Assembly: GCF_947492535.1 (NCBI RefSeq)
Contig: NZ_CANLNH010000017.1
Span: 44,615-108,614 of the forward strand
Length of the DNA: 64,000 bases
Source: an uncultured Dokdonia sp.
GTDB taxonomy: Bacteria; Bacteroidota; Bacteroidia; Flavobacteriales; Flavobacteriaceae
Direction of reading: 5' to 3'
The notes under the pieces are model-generated. The model did no database searches. It was given only the letters and a program-made list of their open reading frames with translations, and had not been told where the DNA came from. This document shows positions 44,191-52,867 of the stretch, piece by piece (positions within the stretch are counted from its first letter, which is position 1; each line of letters begins with the position of its first letter). The position numbers and the translations under genes were made by a program.

Positions 44191-44210
44191 TACGCTTTCG
44201 CGAAAGCGTA
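44191..44210. repeat. Iterated palindrome, intergenic copy (adk-obgE)
   Basis: Full 20-bp palindrome TACGCTTTCGCGAAAGCGTA, core 44196-44205, 35 nt after the adk stop. Same placement after a stop codon as at 7445. Confidence 0.88.
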
Positions 44211-44285
44211 TAAAGAAGGCGTACAACTGATAAATATAAATTGTGATTCGGGATCAAATTCCCGCCTACGCGAGAAGTAAGAAAA

Positions 44286-45287
44286 ATGACTGAAGGAAAT
44301 TTTGTTGATTATGTAAAGATTCACGTGACCTCTGGAAACGGTGGAGCAGGTTCTGCGCATTTACATAGAGAAAAGTTTATAGAAAAAGGAGGCCCAGACG
44401 GAGGTGATGGTGGTCGCGGAGGACACATTATCATAAAAGGTAATAAAAACCTTTGGACATTACTACATCTCAAATTTAAACGTCATTTACGCGCAGGACA
44501 TGGAGGGAATGGTGCAAAATCTAGATCTACAGGGCATGATGGTCAAGATGAGTATATCGAAGTGCCTTTAGGTACAACGCTTAGAGATACAGAAACGGAT
44601 AAAGTGATTTTCGAAATCACAGAAGATGGTCAGGAATTCATTGCCGCCGAAGGCGGAATGGGAGGACGTGGTAACTGGCATTTTAAAAGTAGTACCAATC
44701 AAACACCACGGTATGCACAATCAGGTATAGATGGTTATGAAGTACAGCTTACACTAGAATTAAAAGTACTCGCAGATGTAGGATTGGTAGGATATCCAAA
44801 TGTTGGGAAATCTACATTACTTGCAGCGATTACTGCGGCAAAACCAAAAATAGCCAACTATGAGTTTACTACATTAAAACCAAATCTCGGAATTGTACAA
44901 TACAGAGATTTTAGATCTTTTGTGATGGCAGATATTCCCGGGATTATAGAAGGTGCCGCCGAAGGAAAAGGGATAGGACATCGATTTTTACGTCATATAG
45001 AACGTAATTCTACCTTACTCTTTATGATTCCTGCAGATGCCGATAGCATCTCAGATCAATATGATGTATTACTTCACGAATTACAAAAATACAATCCAGA
45101 AATGCTGGATAAATCCCGTCTAATTGCAATCACAAAAAGTGATATGCTGGATGACGAACTTACAGCAGAACTTTCTGAAGAGTTAGATAGAGAATTACCA
45201 ATTCCTTATTTATTTATTTCTTCTGTAGCACAGCAAGGTCTTGTCGAATTGAAAGATGCGCTTTGGAAGATGTTAAATGAAGAATAG
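44286..45287 (+). CDS. obgE: GTPase ObgE/CgtA
   Basis: Essential ribosome-associated GTPase that acts in 50S assembly and stress control. The 333-aa protein has the glycine-rich Obg fold (about residues 1-158: [27 protein letters not shown] and so on) and then the G domain: G1 GYPNVGKST near residue 168, switch [12 protein letters not shown]3 [25 protein letters not shown], and G4 ITKSD. It lacks the extra C-terminal OCT domain of some species. Confidence 0.96.
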   Translation: MTEGNFVDYVKIHVTSGNGGAGSAHLHREKFIEKGGPDGGDGGRGGHIIIKGNKNLWTLLHLKFKRHLRAGHGGNGAKSRSTGHDGQDEYIEVPLGTTLRDTETDKVIFEITEDGQEFIAAEGGMGGRGNWHFKSSTNQTPRYAQSGIDGYEVQLTLELKVLADVGLVGYPNVGKSTLLAAITAAKPKIANYEFTTLKPNLGIVQYRDFRSFVMADIPGIIEGAAEGKGIGHRFLRHIERNSTLLFMIPADADSISDQYDVLLHELQKYNPEMLDKSRLIAITKSDMLDDELTAELSEELDRELPIPYLFISSVAQQGLVELKDALWKMLNEE

Positions 45288-45354
45288 TTAAGAAATTATA
45301 AAATACAATATAACTTAATTCATTTTGTTTACATTTAAATAAAATACGTATATA

Positions 45355-45879
45355 ATGCGAGTATTATTTTTAATATGTATAGCCATTTTTATAACGAGTT
45401 GCGGTACTACCTATGTAGAGTATGATTATGATGAAAAAGCCTCTTTTGATTCGTATAAAACGTATCAATATGACTTACGCGAACCAACCGGGTTTTCAGA
45501 ATTTGACGAGCGACGCTTTATAAAATTTACAGATAGTATTCTTGAGTCAAAAGGATATACCCGAACCGATTATAATAGTTTGTCTATCCTAATACAGGCC
45601 TCAGAGTATGAAACATCCTCTAGAAATACCATAGGTGTTGGCCTAGGTGGAGGAGGAGGAAATGTAGGTGTTGGAGTAAGTGGTGGAATTCCTATTGGTG
45701 GACGTGAGCAACACCAACAAATTACCTTAGAATTTTACGATATGGACCATGGAGGAACGCTTGTATGGCAGGCAATAAGCGAAAGTGATGTAAAGGTGAA
45801 AGCAACTCCAAACCAAAGAGATGCATACTTTAAAAAACTAGTAGAAAAAATCTTTAAAAAATATCCTCCAAAATCTTAA
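45355..45879 (+). CDS. DUF4136 domain lipoprotein
   Basis: A 174-aa lipoprotein (lipobox IFITSC, then GTTYVEYDYDEKASFDSYKTYQYD). This matches the DUF4136 family of small envelope lipoproteins of unknown function. A glycine-rich stretch (GVGLGGGGGNVGVGVSGG, about residues 100-118) lies in the middle, followed by a beta-prone ITLEFYDMDHGGTLVWQAISES and a C-terminal helix. It lies 67 nt after obgE and could be co-transcribed. Confidence 0.82.
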   Translation: MRVLFLICIAIFITSCGTTYVEYDYDEKASFDSYKTYQYDLREPTGFSEFDERRFIKFTDSILESKGYTRTDYNSLSILIQASEYETSSRNTIGVGLGGGGGNVGVGVSGGIPIGGREQHQQITLEFYDMDHGGTLVWQAISESDVKVKATPNQRDAYFKKLVEKIFKKYPPKS

Positions 45880-45913
45880 TTCTAATAGAAACAAGCTTGG
45901 CATTATTTTCGTA

Positions 45914-45921
45914 TATATTTG
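45914..45921 (+). promoter_or_regulatory. Predicted -7 element of TPR gene
   Basis: TATATTTG (TAnnTTTG), 17 nt before the ATG. No good -33 element. Confidence 0.35.
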
Positions 45922-45938
45922 CAAAAATTACAAATCCT

Positions 45939-46907
45939 ATGAAGTGGATACTTTTCTTACTATTCCCTATCTGTAGTTTTGCGCAGGGAAGTACTTCTGA
46001 TTCCGCTTTCGCGAAAGCAGAAACCTATTTCAATAATAAAAAGTATACACAAGCCGAACCTATTTTTCAATCCTATCTGAAACAACACCCGAATGATTTT
46101 AAAACATTAGAGTATTTAGGTGATATTTATGGTTATGCCGAAGATTGGGATGAAGCCATAGATTATTATGAAAAGCTCGTAGAATTAGCTCCTAAAGTAG
46201 CTAACTATCATTATAAATATGGAGGCGTGTTAGGAATGAAAGCACTTGCTATAAATAAAGTAAGAGCTTTAGGGTTAATAGGAGATATTAAAGAAGCTTT
46301 TATCACAGCAACCGAATTAGATCCTACACATATAGAAGCTCGATGGGCATTAGTCGAATTTTATATTCAATTACCAGGCATCATAGGAGGAAGTGAAAGT
46401 AAAGCAAAACGATATGCAAATGAGCTCTCTAAACTATCTCCGGTAGATGGATACCTTGCCCATGGATATATTGCTGAATATAACGATAGACCTAAAGACG
46501 CAGAATATAATTACAAAAAAGCGGTTGAAGTTGGAGGCTCTGTCGTTTGCTATACAAAATTGTATGAGCATTATGAGAAAAATAAAGCTCCAAATAAAGC
46601 ATTAGAAGTACTCGATGAAGCCCGTAAAAAGTATAATTCTGAAAATAGATTACATTATCAATTAGGTAAAATAGCGGGACAGTATGGAATAGGTCTTGAC
46701 CAAGGAATAGAGTGTCTAGATAAATATATAATGAATTATTCTCCAGCAGATGGTGTCCCTAAAGACTGGGCATATTATAGACTTGCTCAGATTTATAGAC
46801 ATAAAATGGAAAAACAAAAGGCTGAAGTATGGATCTCAAAAGCCTTAGAAGATCGTCCAGATTTTAAAGAAGCACTAGCCGAAAAAAGAATTATAGAATC
46901 CCTTTAA
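45939..46907 (+). CDS. Secreted tetratricopeptide repeat protein
   Basis: A 322-aa protein with a Sec signal (MKWILFLLFPICSFAQ) and TPR units through most of its length (for example AETYFNNKKYTQAEPIFQSYLKQHP, DWDEAIDYYEKLVELAP and KNKAPNKALEVLDEARKKYN, all in outline). TPR arrays hold proteins together, so a periplasmic scaffold is likely. The ATG at 45939 is chosen because it starts the signal peptide. A palindrome copy adds SAFAKA at the first TPR helix. It overlaps the convergent M15 gene by 4 nt. Confidence 0.85.
   Translation: MKWILFLLFPICSFAQGSTSDSAFAKAETYFNNKKYTQAEPIFQSYLKQHPNDFKTLEYLGDIYGYAEDWDEAIDYYEKLVELAPKVANYHYKYGGVLGMKALAINKVRALGLIGDIKEAFITATELDPTHIEARWALVEFYIQLPGIIGGSESKAKRYANELSKLSPVDGYLAHGYIAEYNDRPKDAEYNYKKAVEVGGSVVCYTKLYEHYEKNKAPNKALEVLDEARKKYNSENRLHYQLGKIAGQYGIGLDQGIECLDKYIMNYSPADGVPKDWAYYRLAQIYRHKMEKQKAEVWISKALEDRPDFKEALAEKRIIESL
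46007..46016. repeat. Iterated palindrome core, inside TPR gene
   Basis: CCGCTTTCGCGAAAGC with exact core, just after the signal peptide codons. Read as Ala-Phe-Ala-Lys-Ala. Confidence 0.8.
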
Positions 46908-47644
46908 CCTAATAAATACGGATTGATATCAAGTATGTTCTCTGTAATATACTGATCAATAAATGTTGAGGTAAGATGTTCGCTTCCTACTAGTTTATTT
47001 TCCTGTAATATTGTTTTTATATCTAAATGCTTATAGCTTTTTAGATAGGGAATTGATAATGGTTCGTAACTATAATGCCATGGTTCATAGTTAAACCCTT
47101 TGCGATCAGTTCTATCCGTATACACCAAATAGAACCCAAAAGAATTTGCATGTGTATCCATCCATTCTTTAAACTTACAGAAAGGGCCCGTACCATGAAA
47201 TTTCGAAGGGACAAGAACATCTCCAGTTACTTTCGGAGTGCCGTCTATTAAATCTATATCTGTTCCCCAATGATGTCTGGAGGTGCCAGGAATGGTAGAG
47301 TACTCTATAATTTTTTGAATAGCTTGAATAGGGGAGAGTCCGCTTTCGCGAAAGCGGTTATATTTACGCTCCCAAATCCTATTTTGATGTGCGTAATCTC
47401 TATAGCTGGACACAACCTTAATTTGGATTTTATCTTTTAAAGCAGCGGCTTTTAGTTGTTCAAATGCAACAGCAGCATCTGGACGTAATTTATACCCTGT
47501 TCCTGAGGTTAATAAGGGACTCCCTTTTCCTAATAATTCATCTTCTGAAATTTGGACCCTTGTCGCAGATGCATATAATTGGAAGGGAAGGGTAGTGGCT
47601 ACTCCACCTAATATGACTGTTTTTGTAAATGTTCTACGATTCAT
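46904..47644 (-). CDS. M15 family D-alanyl-D-alanine carboxypeptidase (VanY-like)
   Basis: A 246-aa predicted periplasmic peptidase that trims D-Ala from peptidoglycan peptides. The N-terminus NRRTFTKTVILGGVATTL looks like a signal with a Tat-like arginine pair. The M15B motifs are VVSSYRDYAHQNRIW, TSRHHWGTDIDL (His and Asp zinc ligands) and the late EPWHYSYEP (third ligand). A palindrome copy (core 47344-47353) encodes NRFRESG, the only genic copy in this frame. It is coupled by an ATGA overlap to the GNAT gene. Confidence 0.88.
   Translation of the reverse strand: MNRRTFTKTVILGGVATTLPFQLYASATRVQISEDELLGKGSPLLTSGTGYKLRPDAAVAFEQLKAAALKDKIQIKVVSSYRDYAHQNRIWERKYNRFRESGLSPIQAIQKIIEYSTIPGTSRHHWGTDIDLIDGTPKVTGDVLVPSKFHGTGPFCKFKEWMDTHANSFGFYLVYTDRTDRKGFNYEPWHYSYEPLSIPYLKSYKHLDIKTILQENKLVGSEHLTSTFIDQYITENILDINPYLLG
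47344..47353. repeat. Iterated palindrome core, inside M15 gene
   Basis: CCGCTTTCGCGAAAGCGG, 18-bp palindrome. Read on the minus strand as Arg-Phe-Arg-Glu-Ser. Confidence 0.85.
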
Positions 47645-48582
47645 TCAAGTTCTTTTTTCATTAAATAATGCGGCCCTATTAATGGAATATCAAATTCAGG
47701 ACCAATGGTTTCATATCCTAAATTTTTATAAAAGGAAACGGCTATAATTCTAGCATTAAACCATAGTAAGGTACAATCTCTTTCTCTAAGTATTTCTTCA
47801 CCTTTTTTTAATAAGAGTTCAGCAATTCCTCTTCTTCTGTATTCAGGCAATACCGCCATGCCTCTTAGCCGGTGTTGTTTTCCAGAAAATTGAGGTTTTG
47901 AATCTTCCATGAATGAAGCAACACCTATAATAGCTTCTTTATGAAAAATACCTACGTGAAATGTAGATTCTTTTTCATCGGCTTCCATATATACGTCTTC
48001 AAGTGGTCTTCCTTTTCTTAATACAGGGTGACGCACTGGCCAAGTTTCTTCTGCTGTAATTTGCTTTAGATTGTAATCAGGGTTGTTTATACGATATAAT
48101 TTGGCGGGGAGTCCGTCGTAGTCAAAATCTTTTAAAAAATGCATATTACATTTTTTAATAACACCATGTGAGGCTATATTATCTATATGCGCATGCGCAA
48201 CGATAAAAGGGTATTTTAAAGTGTTAAAAGCATAGGCTATAACTGCTTTTGCGCTTTCTGTTGCATATCCATGATTCCAATAACATCTATAAAAACGAAA
48301 ACCTACATCTATCACTCGATCTTTAGAATGATATTTTAAACCGCACCATCCTAGAAATTCTTGATCAGATTTGCGAATAACGGCCCAACGACCAATGCCT
48401 GTTTTTTTATAAGCATCATACGTTTCTATAAATGTATGTGCTTCATCAACATCCTTAAAAAGGGTGTCTCCAGTATATTTTATGACTTCAGGATCACCAT
48501 TCATTTGAAAGAAATGGATGCCGTCCCCTTTTTTAAATTCGCGTAAGAATAATCTATCGGTTTGTATAACAATACTGTCCAC
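47641..48582 (-). CDS. Tandem GNAT acetyltransferase
   Basis: A 313-aa protein with two GNAT folds. The first (residues about 1-165) is of the RimJ/RimL type: TDRLFLREFKKGDGIHFFQMN, GRWAVIRKSDQEFLGWCGLKY, GYATESAKAVIAYAF. The second (about 175-313) has GMAVLPEYRRRGIAELLLKKGEEI, the acetyl-CoA loop, and LWFNARIIAVSFYKNLGYETIG. The start is GTG at 48582; no in-frame ATG is nearby upstream. Substrates of the two domains are unknown. It is followed by the coupled M15 peptidase gene. Confidence 0.85.
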   Translation of the reverse strand: MDSIVIQTDRLFLREFKKGDGIHFFQMNGDPEVIKYTGDTLFKDVDEAHTFIETYDAYKKTGIGRWAVIRKSDQEFLGWCGLKYHSKDRVIDVGFRFYRCYWNHGYATESAKAVIAYAFNTLKYPFIVAHAHIDNIASHGVIKKCNMHFLKDFDYDGLPAKLYRINNPDYNLKQITAEETWPVRHPVLRKGRPLEDVYMEADEKESTFHVGIFHKEAIIGVASFMEDSKPQFSGKQHRLRGMAVLPEYRRRGIAELLLKKGEEILRERDCTLLWFNARIIAVSFYKNLGYETIGPEFDIPLIGPHYLMKKELE

Positions 48583-48739
48583 AAATGGTATCTATTTGTT
48601 TTGCTTTAAAAATAGAAAGAAACGAGTAAGTTACCTAAAGAAATAGCTACATGGACTTATTTTAAAAGATTAAATAAACATAAGTAGTAGATTAAGGAAA
48701 ATTATGAGGAATAAATTTTTTCTATTTAAAAAACATATT

Positions 48740-48747
48740 TATATTTG
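48740..48747 (+). promoter_or_regulatory. Predicted tRNA-Gly -7 element
   Basis: TATATTTG (TAnnTTTG), 14 nt before the tRNA 5' end. A T-rich stretch is at the -33 position. Confidence 0.5.
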
Positions 48748-48761
48748 CCACCGCTTAACCA

Positions 48762-48834
48762 GCGGGAGTAGCTCAGCTGGTAGAGCGTCAGCCTTCCAAG
48801 CTGAATGTCGCCGGTTCGAACCCGGTCTCCCGCT
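48762..48834 (+). tRNA. tRNA-Gly (anticodon TCC)
   Basis: A 73-nt cloverleaf: acceptor GCGGGAG pairs with CTCCCGC plus discriminator T; D arm with AGCTCAGCTGGTAGAGC; anticodon arm CAGCC/GGCTG-like with loop CTTCCAA (anticodon TCC); T arm with GGTTCGAACCC. The 3' CCA is not encoded. A TAnnTTTG box precedes it and a terminator follows at once, so it is a single-gene unit. Confidence 0.96.
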
Positions 48835-48836
48835 CA

Positions 48837-48867
48837 AAAAAACCTCATAGAAATATGAGGTTTTTTT
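48837..48867 (+). terminator. Terminator after tRNA-Gly
   Basis: AACCTCATA-GAAA-TATGAGGTT, perfect 9-bp stem extended by A-T pairs, followed by seven T. Confidence 0.88.
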
Positions 48868-48942
48868 CTTTTATGTAAATAGGGTTAAAATTTATTGCGT
48901 GTAGAGACTCTTCGTTTAGTATTTAACCGGTTCTTTATATAT

Positions 48943-48960
48943 TACTTCGACTGGCTCAGT
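48943..48960. repeat. ACTTCGACTGGCTCAGT repeat, copy 3
   Basis: TACTTCGACTGGCTCAGT, related to the sequences at 38389 and 42877. It lies 6 nt from an iterated-palindrome copy, so two repeat families meet between tRNA-Gly and pepE. Confidence 0.55.
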
Positions 48961-48966
48961 ATAGCA

Positions 48967-48976
48967 TTTCGCGAAA
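48967..48976. repeat. Iterated palindrome, intergenic copy (after pepE)
   Basis: Exact TTTCGCGAAA followed by GCGTA; left flank degenerate. It lies 8 nt after the pepE stop, again next to a gene end. Confidence 0.8.
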
Positions 48977-48984
48977 GCGTATTT

Positions 48985-49689
48985 TTAAAAATCGATACGA
49001 CTACCTTCCTTAATTTCATAAGGAGTTTTATCTTTTTCAAAGATGCGTGCTGTAGGATTTCCTTTAAGTTGTATTATTTGGTCTTGTACATCGAGCCAAC
49101 TTCCTTCTCTTAATCCTACTACAGGAAGTGTGTTATGGACATGGAATTCTTTAATTCTCATTTCGCGAGTTTCTCCCATATGTGTACTTCCTTCAATAGG
49201 ATCTAAGTAGTGCGGATTAATGTTAAAGGGTAGTGCACCTATGGTTTTAAAACTTGGTGGGTATATAATAGGCATGTCATTAGTGGTTTGCATGGTGAGT
49301 CCGCAAATGTTACTGCCTGCACTAGTGCCTAAATAAGGGGTGCCTTCAAATATTTTTTTTCGCAAAATTGGAAGTACGTTTGTTTTATATAATTGGTTTA
49401 CAAGTACAAATGTATTACCTCCACCGGTGAAGATACCTTCGGCATTTTCTATAGCTTCTGTCGGATTTTCATATGTATGTACGCCTATTATTTTTTTGTC
49501 AATCTTCTTAAAAGCTTTAGATGCAATTTCTGTATACTGGTCATGAGAAATACCTCCAGGCCTTGCATAAGGAATAAAAACAATGGTTTTTACTTTTTCG
49601 AAAAGAATTTCTAATTCTGGTAAAAGATATTCTAGATAACCACTTCCGTGTATGGTAGAAGTACTGGCTATAATAAGTTTTTTAGGCAT
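48985..49689 (-). CDS. pepE: Dipeptidase E (peptidase S51)
   Basis: Serine dipeptidase that cuts Asp-X dipeptides in the cytosol. The 234-aa protein has the S51 nucleophile elbow GTSAGSN with Ser123, and the family signatures FTGGGNTFVLVNQL and FIPYARPG near the N-terminus. The His and Glu of the catalytic set are probably in INPHYLDP and nearby. Length and motifs match Escherichia coli PepE well. Confidence 0.92.
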   Translation of the reverse strand: MPKKLIIASTSTIHGSGYLEYLLPELEILFEKVKTIVFIPYARPGGISHDQYTEIASKAFKKIDKKIIGVHTYENPTEAIENAEGIFTGGGNTFVLVNQLYKTNVLPILRKKIFEGTPYLGTSAGSNICGLTMQTTNDMPIIYPPSFKTIGALPFNINPHYLDPIEGSTHMGETREMRIKEFHVHNTLPVVGLREGSWLDVQDQIIQLKGNPTARIFEKDKTPYEIKEGSRIDF

Positions 49690-49802
49690 GGGTATTTGAT
49701 TTTTTTAAAAGTAGCTATTCATCTTCAATTAACAAAAGTTTATATACGTATTAAGTTTTTCATGACATACGAAAATGTTTCTTTGAAGGAACTAAATAAT
49801 GT

Positions 49803-50642
49803 ATGTATAAAGCACTATTCCTTTTTCTATTATTTACAAGTGTTACTGTTTTTTCTCAGGAAACTATTATTCTGAGAGGGAACGTGCTGAATGATACTAT
49901 TGAGAAAGCTTCCTTGAGTGTTGTGAATTTAAATTTACATAAAGGTGCAATCACTAATGATGCAGGTGTTTTTGAAATTCCTGCACGTTTGCATGATACT
50001 ATACATATAAGCGCCGTTCAATATGAGTTTAGGGAGTTTATAGTTACTGAGAAAATTTATAATCAGAAAAAAGTTTCTTTATACCTAATTCCAAAAATTA
50101 CTGAGCTGGATGAAGTACAATTAAGTAATAGACTTTTGTCGGGTAACTTAGAAAAAGATGCTAGTGATTCTTCTTTGGATACACAGTTAGCGCTTGTGAA
50201 AAATATGAGCGACAAAGGATTACTTAAGGATGTGAAAGTTCCTACAAAAGAAGAACGTAGGTTACATACGGCTACTACAGGAACAAATGGAAAGGCTGCA
50301 TTTAGCCCTATAGGGTTCGTTGTTCCGCTCCCTTTACTTATTAATACTATAAATGGAAAAACAAAACGCTTAAAAAAGCATATCGCTGTCTTAGAATATC
50401 AAGAACAAATAGAAAATGTTTTGAATCGTTTTCCTGATTCTATGTTGGTAACATATTTGAAAATGCCTAAAGAACAATTGGAAGATTTTGTGTTTTATGC
50501 TTTAAGAGATGAAAAGAAGTTGAAAAAAGTCGATGTTGATAACCCTATACTATTTTTAGATTATTTGTATGAGAAATCTATTTCTTATAAAGCATTAAGA
50601 GGTAAAGAATTGTCAATAAAAAATAAAACTAGTAATGAATAG
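49803..50642 (+). CDS. CarboxypepD_reg-like secreted protein 1 (tandem paralogue)
   Basis: A 279-aa secreted protein, first of three tandem paralogues. After a signal peptide (ends VFSQ) there is a CarboxypepD_reg-like beta-sandwich of about 90 residues: LRGNVLNDTIEKASLSVVNLNLHKGAITNDAGVFEIPARLHDTIHISAVQYE (in outline), ending YLIPKITELDEVQLSN, as in the N-terminus of SusC/TonB receptors but without plug or barrel. The C-terminal 150 residues are helical. It overlaps the next gene by 8 nt. Function unknown. Confidence 0.8.
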   Translation: MYKALFLFLLFTSVTVFSQETIILRGNVLNDTIEKASLSVVNLNLHKGAITNDAGVFEIPARLHDTIHISAVQYEFREFIVTEKIYNQKKVSLYLIPKITELDEVQLSNRLLSGNLEKDASDSSLDTQLALVKNMSDKGLLKDVKVPTKEERRLHTATTGTNGKAAFSPIGFVVPLPLLINTINGKTKRLKKHIAVLEYQEQIENVLNRFPDSMLVTYLKMPKEQLEDFVFYALRDEKKLKKVDVDNPILFLDYLYEKSISYKALRGKELSIKNKTSNE

Positions 50643-51438
50643 TCAAAGTTGTTTTTTACTGCTATTTCTTCTTACTTCTTGTATCTTGATAGGTCAAGAA
50701 ACAGTATTGCTTAGAGGGCAAATTCTTAATGACTCTATAGAGAGAGCTTCACTTACCGTAGTTAATGTTTCATTAAAGAAAGGTGCTATCACAAATGCAG
50801 ATGGTATTTTTGAAATCCCTGCTCATGTAGATGACACGATTCATATAAGTGCTGTTCAATATGAATCAAGACAGTTTGTAGTGACTCAGAAAATGTATGA
50901 CCGAAAACGTATGTCTTTATATTTAGTACCAAAAATTAATCAATTAGACGAAGTTGAGATTAGTAACATTGATCTTACAGGAGATTTACGTAGAGATATT
51001 TTAAATACGCCTCTTAAAAGTACGCTTACAGCTACAGATCTTGGTCTTCCATTAAATAAACATGCTCCCTTCACACCAGAAGAACGAAGAGTGTATAGTG
51101 CTAATCCAGCAGGCGCAGGTGCTTTTGGAGCACTCATCATGGCAATAAATGGACAAGCAAAGCAATATAAAAAACAATTAGAGGTGATGCGTTTTCAAAT
51201 CAAAGTTGGAAAAGCTCGTTCAACGTTTTCAGATACACTTTACAGGAAGTCTTTGCATATACCTGAAAATCTTATTGAAGATTTTGTGTATTTTGTTTTT
51301 GAAGAGAAAAAAGCAGAGGGAAAGGATGGCACAGAGAATGCAATAGAATTATTGGATTATATGCTTGCAAAATCTAAAAAATACTTAGTTTTAAAAGAAA
51401 AAGAAGGAGTACTCATTAAGAAAAAAGAACATGAATAA
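50635..51438 (+). CDS. CarboxypepD_reg-like secreted protein 2 (tandem paralogue)
   Basis: A 267-aa paralogue of its neighbours. The signal sequence (SCFLLLFLLTSCILIGQ) contains a TSC that could be a lipobox. The beta-sandwich domain (LRGQILNDSIERASLTVVNVSLKKGAITNADGIFEIPAHV, in outline) is about 70 percent identical by eye to copy 3. A middle segment rich in Ala and Gly (NPAGAGAFGALIMAINGQAKQYKK) aligns with equivalent segments in the others. Overlaps both neighbours by 8 nt. Confidence 0.8.
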   Translation: MNSQSCFLLLFLLTSCILIGQETVLLRGQILNDSIERASLTVVNVSLKKGAITNADGIFEIPAHVDDTIHISAVQYESRQFVVTQKMYDRKRMSLYLVPKINQLDEVEISNIDLTGDLRRDILNTPLKSTLTATDLGLPLNKHAPFTPEERRVYSANPAGAGAFGALIMAINGQAKQYKKQLEVMRFQIKVGKARSTFSDTLYRKSLHIPENLIEDFVYFVFEEKKAEGKDGTENAIELLDYMLAKSKKYLVLKEKEGVLIKKKEHE

Positions 51439-52216
51439 GATTATAAAATTTAGTATAGTATGTTTTCTTTTAATTGGTTCTAGTGCATATGCGCAAAGAG
51501 CGATACAATTAGAAGGTCAGGTTCTTAATGATACTATTGATAAAGCACAACTTACGGTGGTTAATATTTCTTTAAAGAAAGGTACGACTACAGATGCTAA
51601 TGGTATTTTTAAAATAGAAGCACGCGTTAATGATACGATTAATATTAGTGCTGTTCAATATGAATCAAGACAATTTGTAGTGAATGAAACGATGTATAAT
51701 CGAAAAAAAATATCCCTATATCTTATTCCAAAAGTTACAGAATTAGAAACTGTGGAGATTAGTAATATAGATCTTACGGGAGATTTGAATAAAGATATTC
51801 GTTCTACTAAATTTAAAAAAGAAGTAACAGCTAAAGAACTTGGTATACCTGAAAATACAGCACCTAAGCGCACCATAGAAGAGCGACGATATTATACAGC
51901 GATTACTAGTGGATCAGGTATTCCGTTAGATGGCCTTATTAATTCGATTACGGGGAGACTTAAAATGCTCAAAAAACATATTGAGGTATCGCGATTTGAA
52001 AAATTAGTACAAGAGAGTCGTTATCGTATTTCGGATACGGTGTACATGAAAAATCTAAATATTCCCGAAGAACTTATAGAAGATTTTGTGTATTATGTAT
52101 TTGAAGATACCCATGCAAAAGAGCTTGTAGATGCTAATAATGCACTGGGACTTTTAGAGTTTATGATGCAAAAATCTAAGCCTTATATTGAGTTAAAAGA
52201 AAGTGAAAAAGAATAA
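51431..52216 (+). CDS. CarboxypepD_reg-like secreted protein 3 (tandem paralogue)
   Basis: A 261-aa paralogue with a Sec signal (ends SSAYAQ) and the same domain plan. The segments SAVQYESRQFVV and SNIDLTGDLNKDI are nearly identical to copy 2, showing that copies 2 and 3 are the closest pair. The C-terminal part has SITGRLKMLKKHIEVSRFE and IPEELIEDFVYYVFED, conserved in all three. It begins 8 nt inside copy 2. A DUF6702 and an M1 peptidase gene follow, and this set is often found together in flavobacteria. Confidence 0.8.
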   Translation: MNKIIKFSIVCFLLIGSSAYAQRAIQLEGQVLNDTIDKAQLTVVNISLKKGTTTDANGIFKIEARVNDTINISAVQYESRQFVVNETMYNRKKISLYLIPKVTELETVEISNIDLTGDLNKDIRSTKFKKEVTAKELGIPENTAPKRTIEERRYYTAITSGSGIPLDGLINSITGRLKMLKKHIEVSRFEKLVQESRYRISDTVYMKNLNIPEELIEDFVYYVFEDTHAKELVDANNALGLLEFMMQKSKPYIELKESEKE

Positions 52217-52245
52217 CGGCATATTTTTTGGAAACAATAAAGGCA

Positions 52246-52253
52246 TACCTTTG
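52246..52253 (+). promoter_or_regulatory. Predicted -7 element of DUF6702 gene
   Basis: TACCTTTG (TAnnTTTG). The transcript leader would carry the palindrome at 52269-52288. Confidence 0.4.
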
Positions 52254-52268
52254 TTTAAAAAATCATAG

Positions 52269-52288
52269 TACGCTTTCGCGAAAGCGTA
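52269..52288. repeat. Iterated palindrome, in leader of DUF6702 gene
   Basis: Full 20-bp palindrome TACGCTTTCGCGAAAGCGTA, core 52274-52283. It lies between the predicted promoter and the ATG at 52303, so the mRNA would form a hairpin 14 nt before the start codon. Confidence 0.88.
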
Positions 52289-52302
52289 TACAACTACATA
52301 TC

Positions 52303-52809
52303 ATGAAAAGAATAGTCGGAATTACCTCAGTTATTTGCTTGTTTTTATGTTCCTCTTTTACTGTACATAAATATTATTTAAGTGTAACAGATATGGAGTA
52401 CAATGAAAAGGAAGCATCTTTACAAATGATTACACGTCTTTTTTATGATGACTTAGAAGATGTTCTTCGTGAGCGTTATGATGAGACCATTATTGTAGAC
52501 GCTACATCAGATCAAAAGACGCTAGATGGATATATTAAAAAATACCTACAAAAGAAAATCAAAGTTACTGTTAATGGAGAAGATAAGGTCCTTTCTTATC
52601 TAGGGAAAGAGTATGAAGATGACTATGTGGTTTGCTATATAGAAATCACTGATGTGCCATCTATTCAACGTATTGAAATAGAGAATACATTGCTTATGGA
52701 TGCATTTGAAGAACAGAAGAATATGGTTCATACTGACATACTTGGAAAAAAGAAAAGTTTGTTGCTTGTGGATGGTAATGCCAAAGCTGTGTTAAACTTT
52801 TCTGAATAG
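52303..52809 (+). CDS. DUF6702 family protein
   Basis: A 168-aa protein with a signal peptide (MKRIVGITSVICLFLCSSFTVHKYYLS). The mature part has the beta-sandwich outline of the DUF6702 family: VTDMEYNEKEASLQMITRLFYDDLEDVLRERYD, KITVNGEDK and VCYIEITDVPSIQRIEIENTLLMDAFEEQKNMVHT (in outline). Role unknown; it usually lies beside an M1 peptidase gene, as here. I start it at 52303, because upstream in-frame codons only read through the palindrome. Confidence 0.8.
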   Translation: MKRIVGITSVICLFLCSSFTVHKYYLSVTDMEYNEKEASLQMITRLFYDDLEDVLRERYDETIIVDATSDQKTLDGYIKKYLQKKIKVTVNGEDKVLSYLGKEYEDDYVVCYIEITDVPSIQRIEIENTLLMDAFEEQKNMVHTDILGKKKSLLLVDGNAKAVLNFSE

Positions 52810-52867
52810 ATTCCTAAAAAACTTGGGGTTTGGCTATTTTAGAGCCTTAATTTAATTATAACAAACT

